From contig CATQJL010000316.1 in NCBI GenBank assembly GCA_958299035.1, forward strand, positions 18,949,676 to 19,013,675: 64,000 nt of DNA, read 5' to 3'. How positions within the stretch are numbered: position 1 is the stretch's first letter; each line of letters opens with the position of its first letter. This document shows, in pieces, positions 46,801 through 58,139 of this stretch. The stretch comes from Cylicocyclus nassatus (Eukaryota; Nematoda; Chromadorea; Rhabditida; Strongylidae). The notes under the pieces were generated by a model that was given only the letters and a program-made list of their open reading frames with translations, had not been told where the DNA came from and did no database searches. A program made the translations under genes and the position numbers.

Positions 46801-49800
46801 AAATTTTGCTTGTTTTATTTATTTATTTATTCATTTATTTATTTATTACACTCGAAGTGCACCAAAAAAAGAAAAAAAACGAGTAAAAGCACAGACCAAC
46901 CTAGCCACACTGTATAGAAAGTAATAAATAGGAATATTACTACACTCAAAAACCTCAGACCCATTCGACGGTATAAGACGGAACAGATCTATACTGCATA
47001 AGGGCAATACATAAATTTTAAACGTTATCAAGGCTCCAATCTGAGGGCATTCTTGGAGGTATTACATTAAGCTCAAGATAACGGAGTATGATGGGATGTG
47101 ACCCATCACTTTCGAGTGGTACGCTTTGACGGATAGTACCTAGGCGATATGGCGAAATCCATGCGTACCTAGGACTGTTTCCACTACCCGACGCCCCCAC
47201 TACCTCCGTGTTGAGCGGCGTGCAATAAATTCAACAAGAATGCAAGATCAGAGAAATTGACAACGTAGAAGAAGTAATATTGCAGTAAGATTCCATTTGT
47301 AGGTCTAGATAAGTATTATGTGGAATAGATATTGCCTTTACACCAAGTATCGAAATAGTCATAGGTATGGATGAACGTTTTGAGTGTAAGTTTTTTGATT
47401 TTTTTTTTGATTTTTTTGATTTTTTTGATTTTTTTTGATTTTCAGGGTCAAATGACATGATTTTTTGTCTCTTTCCTCCCTTTCTTACCGGAAAATTTTT
47501 CCGAGAGCGCCACAGCCTTAAACCATTGATAAGAATTCTGCTATGTATTTCAGTGGATAGAAAAGTTTTATTTACAGTCCTACGTTCGTTTCTTGCACCT
47601 GGGCCTATACTGCTCTGATTTTCGTCACCGGTACTCTGGTTTGGTGGGAGCCAACTATTATCGAGCATGGAATTGCATGGAACAAAGGAGAGAATGACAC
47701 AGCTTCACAACCAGATAGCTCGGACCAGTAAGTATGGCCTAAGCAGGGTTCAGAGTTATCGGCGCTCCATCACTGTGTCAGAGGAGAGACTAAAGCGACG
47801 CGTATTATTATCTATATTGATTGATTGACATTCCGGCATAGCCCTGACACGTCGCTGACACGGATGACACGGCAGCGGCACTTTGGACGCATTGTTGCTG
47901 TTCGATGATGAAAAAGCTCATTTACTGTTTTATTTCAGCATCGGACTGGTCTTTGGAGGAATCACGACCTTATCAGGACTTCTGGGTGTGACAGCTGGGA
48001 CAGTGATGGCAGGGGTAAGTGTTTAGCCCTTCCACTCCAAGAAACTAACACAGTAATTAATTCAAGATGATGCGAAAAGGCCGTGGCATCTTTCGACCAA
48101 TAAAAACAGAGCGAGCTCAACCAATCGTATCTGGACTTGGAGCGCTGATCAGTGCTCCTCTGCTAGCCGTGATATTCATATGGGGCCACCATAGCATCAC
48201 AATGCTTTGGGTCAGTCTTTCAATCGATATTATTCAAGCATAACCTTTGATTCAACCGGCTTGGCGGTTGGAAGGCGGGGCTTTGTGGCTTAATTAAGGC
48301 CGCCTCTGCCCGCTACATAGTCTGTCTTTCTTGCGCGCGTGCTCTCTGATCATTACCTAGCCTTAAACCAGGTCACGAAGCCCCGCCTTCCAGCCGCCAA
48401 GCCAGTTGAATCAAAGGGTACCTATTTTGTATAATTTCAGATAATTTTGTTTGTTGTGAGCACATGCTTAAGCTTTAACTGGGGTCTGAATGTCGATATG
48501 CTTATGGTAAAAAAATTCTAACATTGTTCCCCTATCTAGCCGTTTTTTGATTATTTTCAGAGCGTTATAGTACCATCTCGGAGAAGTACGGCATTTTCTT
48601 ACTTTATGCTTATATCACATCTTTTCGGGGACGCTACGGGACCATACATCGTTGGAGCGGTGAGTCATCATAGAAAAATTGGTCATTTTTCACAACAATA
48701 ACCGTTACTGTTTGAAAGCAAATTTTCAGGTATCTGATGCAATTCGAGGTGAAGTGAAAACCCCAAAAAATCACTACTTGTCATTAGTGAAGGCATGCTC
48801 GGTGACTGTAGTGCTCCTTTTCATATCGGCTGCACTCTACTTCGTGTCAGCTGCCACGCTTCTAAGAGATCAAAAGAAGTTCAAGGATCAAATGGGTAAG
48901 TATATTTGCGGTTATGAATATCGGTGTCCTTGAATGCGAGCCAGCTAGTACACGAAATCTCGATTCACCGGTTTGGCTTCAAAAATTATTTTCTGCTTAA
49001 CCTAACAAGGGAATGGTCAGAAGTCGAAGTGGCCATTCCATACAAACTGCATACCATTCGATGCAGCATAGAATGCTGATTTCAAATCTGTCTTCCATAT
49101 CTGCAGAGCGCCTTTGTAGGCGAAGTTATGAGCGGCTTTACCGCGAAAACGTCATACACAAAAATTGCGAAATTAGGCGCATTATTGCTCTTTTAGCTCA
49201 CCTCCGAGCACGGGTCGCATGAAGTGACCTAGTTGCTTTTTTGCTCCAACACTAAGCCGAGAATGGCTTTGTACGGCCAAGTTTGCACTTTACACGCACA
49301 ATTTCTTAGCAAAATAATGGCCTTCAGCGGCTTATAATTTCGTCCACAAAGACGCTCTGCAGATAAGGAAGACAGGTTTAGAGTCAGCGTTTTATGCTGC
49401 TTCTAATGGTATGCAGCTTGTACGAATTGGCCACTCCGACTTCTGACCATTCCCTTGTAAGCTTTTTCGTGCTTTATCAAATTTGCAGATGAGGGTTAAT
49501 AGAAGATAGATATCAAGGATTTCAAATCTCACTTGAGTTTTATAGTTGGGTTGAATAGGGATTTATTAGGTTGTCCCGAAAGTATTGTCCGTTTTTTCAA
49601 CCTATCATAAAAACGCGTGGAACGAAGATAGAGAAACGCCCTAAGCACTACCTGACGCATCTTTTCCTCCTCTTTCTAACTGTCAAAATCTTGTGCAGAT
49701 TACTCTTTTGCTCGCTGAGATAAACGCCGAAATTTCGAACCCATGGTTTTTACTATGTCCAAGTTTGACAATTTCACAATCTTCATTTTCAACTTTTGGA

Positions 49801-51790
49801 AGACCTTTGATGGCCTTCAGATAGAGTAAGCAAAGGGCAATGCAACTTGATTATTTGGCATATCTAGCTGGCTTTTCAATATTTTTAAAGATAATTTTTT
49901 CAAAAGTCTTCACTTTTGCGAAGTTCAAGAATACAGAAACGCCTCGAATACTAACAAATCATAGGATTTTGAAGCTTTCAAAAACCGATTACGATTATTC
50001 ACTATTTTTACGAAGCAAATGAGCGTTTACCGCTTCGAAATATAAGATTTTGCATTTTACGTGTACAGGCTGGGGTGGGGTCAAATTCAAGACTTATGAT
50101 AATTTCATCGCTAAGGACTCCGCAAATTGGAGAGAAAATACACTCATTGGAAAGAGGAGGAAAAGCTGCATCGAGTAACACCTTAGTTGTGCGCCGTTTC
50201 ATGATCTCTTCTTTTGGCATCACCAAAAGTGGGATTTAATAGCATCAGAAAAATAATTCTAAGAAATTTTCAAGGCTGGCTATAGATGCCGCAAAATTGC
50301 ATTACATTGCACTTTGTTTGCTCTATCTAACTGTTGCCAAAGCTTTTCCAAAAGTCAAAAATAAAGATTGTGAAAAATTGCCAAACTTGGACATAGTAAA
50401 AACCATGGTTTCGAAATTTCGGCGTTTATCTCAGCGAACAAAAGATTAGTCAGCATGAAAGCAAGACAGTTAGAAAGATAAGGAAAAGATGTGTCGGATA
50501 GTGCTTAAAGCGTTTCCCTATCTTCGTTCCACGCGTTTTTATGATAGGTTGAAAAAACGGACAGAACTTTCGGGACAACCTAAAATAATACATGTAGACA
50601 AGGCTTCTGCAGCTCTCAGAATTTACTTATTTTTTAATAATCAGTCATCAGAAGTTGAACGACGCGTAGGTCTTACTTTTTAGCCGTTTCGCTGCCAATG
50701 TAGAGTTTCAAGGCTATTTTTTACTTTTCAAAAGCATACACTTGCAGATTTTAGCACCGATCGAAATTGAACTCATCCTTGGCCAGTATAATATTTCATT
50801 GTAATGTTTTTCTGCCATTGGACGATGGTTAGCTTATTTGGCAAATTAACCGCAAAAAAAATCGTGTGGTATCGAAACAATGGGTTACAGCAAACCCTAT
50901 AGAGAAAATAAATAATATCACCGTATTTTACTATACCTAAGATCACAAATAGAAATTTCGAATGTGCTTGACTAGCAGTATCATACAGTATATTATAGCA
51001 TAGCTTGTAGGTATGACAAACTGCAAGCTGAAAGATTCCACATCTTCTGCGTCGTCGAGCGAGAGGTTGCACGGAAGTTGGGATGAACGGCAAAGAAAGC
51101 ACCAAAAAATCTGAGCAGGAACTCAAAATCAAATCTCAATAACTGGCTGACGATATTACCGTAATAATGAGTATTTTTTGGCAGTATCAGGTTCAGATCG
51201 TACCTCGCTTCAGACTTTCACCAGAACAGAGCGGGTGATAATGATTGTGACTATACATCATTTTAAAGCGATCATCAATTATTAGGTTGATGCAAAAATG
51301 ATGGCCGTTTTGCGGATTTTCATTACCAGCTATAACTTTCCGTAGAATCTATATCTCTGAATGACATAAAAACCGTTGGAAGCAGCACACCTTTTGCAAT
51401 ACAGCGCACATTCATTTATACTTACTTCACAAGGGATAGGGAAATATGGATAAGTAAACAAAAAAGTATTTTTTGAATCCCATTTTCAACAAGTCATAAG
51501 CTCCAAAATTTCTTATGATAAATGACAAGTAGTGTATCTTGTAGCCAGCCAGTAGTACAAAAGGCGATGAAAAGATTTGGGCCAAAAAGATTTGCAACAA
51601 AATAAAATCTAATATTATTAGATTTTACAACATTTTTTCGGTAGGCCTCGAAGTTCCAGTCATAGGAGCTTTGGTTTTCTACGTACTTAACAGCTGTATG
51701 ATGCAGAAATTGTCAACAGGATCCTATCCTTACGCTTACAGAAATAAGAAAAGCTTTGACGATTGCTTTTTTGATGAATGTGGGCCATAA
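43887..51790 (+). CDS. Spinster/SPNS-like major facilitator transporter, 13 exons
   Basis: Multi-pass transporter of the Spinster (SPNS) branch of the major facilitator superfamily; family members act in lysosomal or plasma membranes and export lysolipids, sphingosine-1-phosphate or sugars, but this paralog's substrate cannot be read. Exons: 43887-43974, 44028-44148, 44214-44295, 44414-44565, 45458-45540, 45598-45730, 47578-47727, 47939-48014, 48067-48210, 48441-48506, 48561-48659, 48730-48895, 51645-51790. All phases join and total 1506 nt (501 aa). Seen: LLNFVDRYTVAG in TM1 (about 19-30), the MFS loop GYLGDRFNRK (65-74), RGVVGIGEASYS, VHDPERGAA, and the family hallmark PSRRSTAFSY...HLFGDATGPY (370-394). 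The first ATG lies 24 nt after a ctctcag acceptor, which could be a splice-leader site or an upstream exon boundary. Exons 1-12 are firm. Exon 13, across a 2.7-kb intron, is supported only by phase and splice sites. Confidence 0.9.
44961..45328 (-). mobile_element. solo LTR in transporter intron 4
   Basis: Read on the - strand it starts TGTTGGACGGCGCGGATC and ends CCCCCGTTACA, flanked by a direct repeat ATCT (44957-44960, 45329-45332). A TATAAATACC box lies about 80 nt in on that strand. No internal retroelement genes are present, so this would be a recombined solo LTR opposite in sense to the gene. Confidence 0.6.
45736..46631. mobile_element. long family 2 element in transporter intron 6
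   Basis: Ends TACCCTTTGACTCAAATGG and GTTGAATCAAAG with inner GGAAGGCGGGGCTTCGTGAC on both sides. At 896 bp it is five times longer than its relatives and carries a GC-richer interior with no recognised coding sequence. It starts five bases after the exon 6 donor. Confidence 0.75.
46806..47240 (-). mobile_element. 3' fragment of a LINE-like retroelement in intron 6
   Basis: On the - strand a short frame (47200-47018) is followed by AT-rich sequence and a tail of AATA-type units (46806-46850) after GTGCACTTCGAGTGTAATAA. A microsatellite tail of this sort marks the 3' end of CR1-like LINEs. No reverse-transcriptase motif is visible. Confidence 0.4.
47395..47445. repeat. GATTTTTT tandem repeat
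   Basis: Repeated TTTTTTGA units in transporter intron 6; on the other strand they read as Lys-Lys-Ser repeats. Confidence 0.75.
48241..48420. mobile_element. family 2 element in transporter intron 9
   Basis: A 180-bp copy with long, near-perfect inverted ends (AACCTTTGATTCAACCGG at the left, GTTGAATCAAAGGGTA at the right). Removing it leaves a 50-bp intron, the normal size for this gene. Confidence 0.8.
49006..49458. mobile_element. palindromic element, ACAAGGGAATGGTC family, copy 1
   Basis: Inverted ends ACAAGGGAATGGTCAGAAGT and complement, 453 bp, in transporter intron 12. The relative at 62446-62894 shares ends and arms. Confidence 0.8.
49566..50583. mobile_element. palindromic mariner-like element in intron 12
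   Basis: TTAGGTTGTCCCGAAAGT ... ACTTTCGGGACAACCTAA, 1018 bp, arms several hundred bases long (sharing CATAAAAACGCGTGGAACG). TA precedes the left end; the right flank is AA. Confidence 0.8.
51282..51614. mobile_element. possible degenerate mariner-like element
   Basis: A clear left end, TTAGGTTGATGCAAAAATG after TA, and a weak counterpart ending near 51614 (TTTGCAAC...TCTAA). It would end about 30 nt before transporter exon 13. Confidence 0.4.
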
Positions 51791-52808
51791 AATGACTGCA
51801 ACACTATCCGTATTGAAAGGCGATATCTCAATCTAGATGATTTCTTAGAAAGTAGTCAAGCGTTTGTAATTTAGTGAATTTCTTCTACACCGCTCGTTTG
51901 CGCTTACTTTCTGGCCAGAAAAGTGAATGAGATTCTGATTTTGGATGCCTTTACTCGAAGCTTTTTATCTATGACATGACACGGATGAGATTGGTATTCT
52001 GAATTATCTATCTTTAAATTGAGTATGAAAGGAGCTTCTCAGCGGTATGTTACATTCGTTTTAAATCAAGAATTTTAATGTATAAAGGCGTGCTGGAAAG
52101 TGCGTGAAAAAACGACCAATATTTTATGAAGATTTTTGCATCAAACCATACTTGTACCTCGCATTGTATCCACCTCATCTACCTCATCTACATATCACTG
52201 CGCTTTGTAATATGCCAATAAAAGTTTTGAATATTTTCGAAACAAAAAGCCTTAGGTTTTTTCGACAGGTAGCTCTCGAACGACAGATTTTACAGCAGCT
52301 TGTATGGATACGAATCCATGAAAAGCGCAAGGACACTTACAATAAGCCATGACCTTATCATTTTGTCTTAAAAGTATGCATACACTTTTTGGTAGTTAAC
52401 ATCTCTTTACCCAAAAACTTTTGCTGAATTTTAGTTGCCATTTAGTGGAGCAGGCTTCAACTTACAATTAGATGCACAATGTGAAGCTAGATAGCTGAAA
52501 TGAACTACTAATGCGCCAAAATTGTGTGCGTTCATTTGCGACAGTGCCACGAAAAAACTACCAATAGTTTTGATTTCAAAATTGTGCTATAGAATGATAC
52601 AATCATCCTCTACAGAATATCTTTTCAAGAGCCGAAGCTGATTACCACACGTGCTTATAAGAGCTGGAATTGTCGAGCTACTACTTTCAAGTGGCGCAAA
52701 AACTCAGTTTTTTATGTTTGCATTCCATTCCGTAGCTGGAGCTTACAAGATTTGAAGCCGTTTCATGTGCGCATTGTAGAAGAGACTTTGCACTATTATA
52801 CCGTATTA
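51791..52808. other. transporter 3' flank; no further gene seen
   Basis: Contains the possible AATAAA and an 82-codon + frame (52104-52352) without recognised motif. Confidence 0.35.
52217..52222 (+). terminator. possible polyadenylation signal of the transporter
   Basis: An AATAAA 427 nt after the transporter stop codon. It is the best candidate I saw before the nested transposon block, but the distance is long and the sequence is AT-rich, so chance occurrence is likely. Confidence 0.25.
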
Positions 52809-53398
52809 TTGGGTCATTCGGAAATTTTTTTCGTTTTCGCACCTTTAAATTCAAACGAGCACAACTTTTTCCAAATTCCATCTTTTTCTTCCAAATAAAT
52901 TTCATTGTGTTCAGCAGAATTCTGGTGACATTATTTTAGTGTCCATGTGCTTTTTTCTTGCGAAATCATCTTAAGGGAATCAATAAAACCTAAAAAGGCA
53001 TTTTTGGCAAGCCAATTTTTATTGGGTCCTATTATTTTTCAGTAGGCACCGAGGAATCGGAGAATTTGGTGGCTGGTAAAGAAAGGTCCATAGAGTTCGA
53101 GAAATGAACAGGAACCTCGGTGCGCAGTCAACCCTTTTTGTGAGGGCCACTTTTCTTACATGTGGTTTGACGGCGTCAGGGCGAGGATGGCACCCTTCAT
53201 AGATTGTACGTGCAAGTCTGCTCAGTTTTAATTTTGACAAACGGTTTCTAGAGCGGTATCATACTACTCTGCTCTTACACCACAACCACATCTTAGCAAA
53301 TTTATAGCGTGCAAGACTAGCAGGATTAGGTTAAATTGAGTACATCAACCTTTTGGAATGACTTACTGTTCATGGCCATGCTTGCAATGTTTGTTCTA

Positions 53399-55112
53399 TT
53401 AGGTTGTTACATAAGGCTGCGTTCATACTGATTCCCATGTTCTGGAACTGTTCCCGCACAGTTCTCGCACTGTGCTGAAACTGTGCGGGAACTGTGCGGG
53501 AACTGTGCGGGAACAGTTCTAGAACTGTGCTGCATGCGCTGCAGCCGCCCCGCACCGTTTTGAACGGCGGGAGTTGGAGAATTTTGACCGTTCTCAACGG
53601 TTTTTCTTCCAGATTTCGCTCATTTTGGCCTAAATCCTCCACCCCGCTTCCCTTTTTGATCAGCAGCACTGCGAACTCGAAGCGGGGTTGAAGAATGAGC
53701 GCTTTTCTGCGCCGTGTATTCGGAAAGATGGGCTATCGTGCGATTGTTCATTCTGTCTTCTTGTTTTTTGCTCAAAACTACTTCATTTGTTCCAGGAAGC
53801 GGCTGCCCAGTTTCCATAGCCATCTGCCACGAATTAGGGAGTAGGAGAAATCCTGAAATTGCATGAGTTGGGACTTGTCTCTTGTTTTTCATGATTTTGG
53901 GCGTTCTTAGCCTTGTTCGTTTTTCCATGTCGTTGCTTCTCCGTTCTTTCTTCTACCCCGCTTCTCCTAGTGATGAGAAAAGCTGTGATTTTGAAGCGGG
54001 GAGCGATGAGAGAATGGACGAGCGCACGAAGGCCCATATTCCCGGATACATGGAGCAGAACAGCGTTCAATCCTCAACCCCGCTTCAAATTCACAGCTTT
54101 TCTCATCACTAGGAGAAGCGGGGTAGAAGAAAGAACGGAGAAGCAACGACATGGAAAAACGAACAAGGCTAAGAACGCCCAAAATCATGAAAAACAAGAG
54201 ACAAGTCCCAACTCATGCAATTTCAGGATTTCTCCTACTCCCTAATTGGTGGCAGATGGCTATGGAAACTGGGCAGCCGCTTCCTGGAACAAATAAAGTA
54301 GTTTTGAGCAAAAAACAAGAAGACAGAATGAACAATCGCACGATAGCCCATCTTTCCGAATACAGGGCGCAGAAAAGCGCTCATTCTTCAACCCCGCTTC
54401 GAGTTCGCAGTGCTGCTGATCAAAAAGGGAAGCGGGGTGGAGGATTTAGGCCAAAATGAGCGAAATCTGGAAGAAAAACCGTTGAGAACGGTCAAAATTC
54501 TCCAACTCCCGCCGTTCAAAACGGTGCGGGGCGGCTGCAGCGCATGCAGCACAGTTCTAGAACTGTTCCCGCACAGTTCCCGCACAGTTTCAGCACAGTG
54601 CGAGAACTGTGCGGGAACAGTTCCAGAACATGGGAATCAATATGAACGCAGCCTAAGTTTTGTTACACTCGACTGAAAAAATGCTCATAACTTTCTCATG
54701 ATTCTTCCTTGCCTCCAAACTATGTGTAATGTTGCAGACTTTGTCAAATTTTGGATTTTTTTGAAATTTTTTCGATTTATTTTTAATTTCCATTTTTGGT
54801 TGATGAAAAGTTTGAATTTCCAAACTGCTTGAGTATTACTACCAATGCTCCCCAAAGTCCATAAAAAATCTTAAAATGTGGAAAATAAGAACAAGAGAAT
54901 TTTTAGGAAACAAAGAAAAAATTGAAGGTTGGGGTGCCCCTATAGTGTTGCCTTTATATTCACTGTAAGTCATGTGGTGAGGGCATAAGTGGTGCCAGCA
55001 GATAGCCCTTTACCCCTTCCCCATATATGCCGGATATGAGGTCTTGCCGAATTTTCTAGAGTTTTCCAGAGGAAGGCGAAGAAAGTGTAACAAAACTTAT
55101 GTAACAACCTAA
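53399..55112. mobile_element. middle element nested in the 3-kb element
   Basis: TTAGGTTGTTACATAA at the left, TTATGTAACAACCTAA at the right, TA on both sides. The same family is found at 59701-60619. Most of its length is the palindrome at 53415-54653; without it the element is ~475 bp. Confidence 0.8.
53415..54653. mobile_element. 1.24-kb palindromic element with TAA duplication
   Basis: GGCTGCGTTCATACTG at the left and CAATATGAACGCAGCC at the right, flanked by TAA (53412-53414, 54654-54656). Arms of about 580 bp, nearly identical, enclose a ~76-bp loop at 54002-54077. A 3-bp TAA duplication suits PIF/Harbinger-type insertion. Both arms carry the same 102-codon frame (53928-53620 - and 54151-54459 +). 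Confidence 0.85.
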
Positions 55113-55947
55113 TAAATGATTTACCACATTGTTGCTTCTTTTAGCTGTACTTGGCCAATTTTTTGTTATAATTATCAATTTAGGCCAAAAAAGAATTGCT
55201 CCGTCAAATTATGAGAAACGAAAGCAGAGTCAACGCGCCCTCAATCTGCGAGTGCGACAATTTGTGAGGTGTATGCCACTGATATTTTTTGGTATTGCAG
55301 CTTTAGCCAAGGTGGCTTCAAATGGGGCTATATGACACTACAAGGCCTGCTCATAGTTTTATGCAGCTATATTTGCGATTTGCTCTAAAGGACCCTTTGA
55401 GATGCTCGTTTATATGGCAGGAACACCTTCCAAAACAGTGCAGAACATTAGCTTTCATTTCTCTAGATCTGGATTTTTGAAGCAGACTCCAACCAACGTC
55501 AAGAAAGACGTGGCCTTAGCAAATGCATTGCGCACAATGATGGCTTCTTTGATTGCCTTACACTCAAGACTGACCTCAAAGAGTGCAATTTTTCGAAAAT
55601 CGCGTTTTCATATGTCGAATTTATAGCCACGTAAACTCCCCTACAAAGCGCTTTCTGCAACTTCGGTAAGATCCTCAGAAACTAGAAGAATTCCTCTACA
55701 ATTTCATTTATTGCAACCCCTATCAGCTCTCTGCCACTCTCTTAAAACATGGCACCAACATCAAAGGCGCAAAAAGCGAAAAAACTTTCCGAATGACCTA
55801 ATAGTTGCGCTTGCCAAAAATTATTCTTCGAAAATGGCGTGAAAAAGATTGCGAATGTCTCCTGCGTGTCAGTGGCCGTTCTATCCATGAATTACATTCG
55901 TGGGCTTTAGAAATGTAGTTGTCAGCTAATCAACTTCAACTGATGAG

Positions 55948-56996
55948 GGAACTTACATACACCATAAGGTGCCGCCGCCTAGTTAGCGGAATTCATGAGA
56001 GGTCATGAACTGCAACGCTAATTTGCAGTCACTCTGCACCGAAGATGAGCTGACCTTGCTCACGGTAACCCCATCATCATCCTGCAGCCTATGAAACCGG
56101 AATTACTTTGAAATTTGAACCCAGAGTTCAGTAGTAAAATCAGTCCAAGCACAAAACTTGTATTTAGGAGTATTCTATTATGCTGATTCCGAATATGTTA
56201 ATCGTTTTGCATGAAACCTAAGATTTTCACAAACAAAAATTTCAAAAATTCTATGTAAGGGTTTTCTGAACATGATGTTTCCGAAAAAGCTGATGGTTTT
56301 GGTTGAAACCTCAAAATTTTTCTATTTTGAATTTCAAACTCTTTTTCGGAAATTTCACTGCAAATTTGATAAACCTGGAATACAAACGGAAAAAACCTGC
56401 TCTGTTCAAGAAAATAAAATGAATCCGAATTTGACTAAACTATTTTGCTCCAATAATACCTCAGATCGAAGAACAAAAATAGTATCGATGTCAAAAATTT
56501 CTCAAATCCGAAATGGACTTCAACAGAGAAAGACCACCTTAAACCAATCCAAGTGTCAAGGTCCATGCTGTTTTAGACACCAGTCGTTTTAGACAACAAC
56601 AACAACAACACCAACAATCAGTTTTTTCGGAAAAAGCATGTCAGAAAACGCTTACATGGAATTTTTGAAATTTTTATTTGTGAAAACAAGTCAATTCAAA
56701 AAAAAGAAAAAAATCCTAGGTTCCAAGCAAAATGATTAACATATTCGGAATCAGCATAATAGAATACTCCTAAATACAAGTTTTTGACCTAATTGGACTG
56801 ATTTTACTACTGAACTTTTAAATTCCAACTTCAATGAAATTCCGGTTTCATAGGCTGCAGGATGATGACGCAGTTGCCGTGAGCAGAATCAGCTCATCTT
56901 CGGTGCAAAGTGACTGCAAATTAGCGTTGCAGTTCATGACCTCTCATGAGCTCCGCTAACTAGGCGGCGGCAACCTCATGGTGTGTGTAAGTTCCG
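55948..56996. mobile_element. palindromic element, ~1.05 kb
   Basis: Arms share GAACTTACA.ACACCAT, GCCGCCGCCTAGTTAGCGGA, GAACTGCAACGCTAATTTGC and TAATAGAATACTCC or its complement. The loop (about 56280-56620) has a 106-codon frame and a (CAA)n run at 56594-56611. Confidence 0.8.
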
Positions 56997-57340
56997 TTCC
57001 CCAAATAATTATCTAGTTTCGAGAAAGAAGTTCAAACTTTAGTTCCAGACTTGATTCGGGACCATTTTTTGACATGTTTTCAAAACCTACTATAACCTCT
57101 CAGTGATAACGTATCATTAGAGCAAAATGACTTACTTTTTATTTCTCGCCGAGCTTATCTTACACGAGTTTGGCATTGCAAAATACACGCGCCAATAATT
57201 ATGGCGCACCCTGTAGAACAAGCATAATGTACACCACGATGGATAAAACAATGTGCCTGATATATAGAACAATCATAAGATTTGAATAGGTATGGCTGGC
57301 TCTGCTGTAACAACGTCAATGTCTTCAATTCCAGCAACAC

Positions 57341-58012
57341 ATAGGGTGTCCCAGAAATAAGTGCACGCTTTTTAATCGGTAATGACTCCCTTCTCATAAA
57401 GCTTTTGTTTGGCTTTGAATACCATTCATTAGAGCGGAATTCAATTTAGATTTGCAATATGAAGTGAGTCACTCATCGTTTTTTGAAGATTCACTAGAAC
57501 TTTCAGCTCACGGGGTCGTCGTGAGCTAACTGTGTAAAAAAAATTCCGATTAATCTGAAAAGTTATGTACCTGGAACTTCAAGCTTACTGAATTCATTAC
57601 TCAACTTCTCAGCAGATTGTAGAGCTTTCTAAGGTATAATCACAATTTTATGGAGCATAGTAAAAGCAGCTATTGCGGTTTACTTGGCATAACTCATGAG
57701 TGAAGTATTGCGGTAAAGTGCAAAGCCCATATTTAGTGTCAGCTCTAAATGGCCTGATTTAAGAATTTTCAAGTTTTTTGGTCTGCTTTCTTAAGCGAGT
57801 CGAGACCCGCGATGGCTCACAAGCCTCCTTGAACGTACCGTAATCCCGCAGTGATGAAGAGCGATGGATGATCCGTCTTCGTACCTTGAATCTAAGTTAA
57901 AGCCTGGTCTAATGAATGGTACTTCGACCTAAGCAAAAGGCCCTCTGGGAGAGAATAATTATTGATTACTAATTAACGATTGAAAAGTGTGTTACGTTTG
58001 GGACATCCTGTA
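57341..58012. mobile_element. palindromic element, CAGGGTGTCCCA family, copy 1
   Basis: TAGGGTGTCCCAGAAATAAG and TTTGGGACATCCTGTA as inverted ends; arms share ACCATTCATTAGA / CTAATGAATGGT. It ends about 70 bp before the phospholipase polyadenylation signal. Confidence 0.75.
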
Positions 58013-58084
58013 CAGCAAGAATATGAATTTTCCGAATTGCGGAGTTTCTCGAGAAAAGTCACTCTATATGCATGCGAACTAATC

Positions 58085-58090
58085 TTTATT
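58085..58090 (-). terminator. AATAAA polyadenylation signal of the phospholipase gene
   Basis: TTTATT on the + strand reads AATAAA on the gene strand, 50 nt after the TAG stop. This is a normal distance for a nematode 3' UTR. Confidence 0.7.
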
Positions 58091-58139
58091 AAAAACTATC
58101 AAAATCAACAAGATACAAATTAGAGCAAAGTCACGAGTA

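Larger units (their letters stand above)
52809..55801. mobile_element. outer mariner-ended element, ~3 kb
   Basis: Left end TTGGGTCATTCGGAAA, right end TTTCCGAATGACCTAA, both beside TA. Once the inner insertion is removed about 1.28 kb remains, the size of an intact mariner, but I could not recognise transposase motifs in the remaining arms. Confidence 0.7.

Noticed and set aside
47231..47668. 145-codon - strand frame with a lysine/serine-rich block
   Set aside because: The block is the GATTTTTT repeat; the rest is antisense to transporter exon 7.
53370..54676. Several 65-110 codon frames on both strands
   Set aside because: They are mirror copies within the 1.24-kb palindrome; retained as an observation on the element, not as genes.
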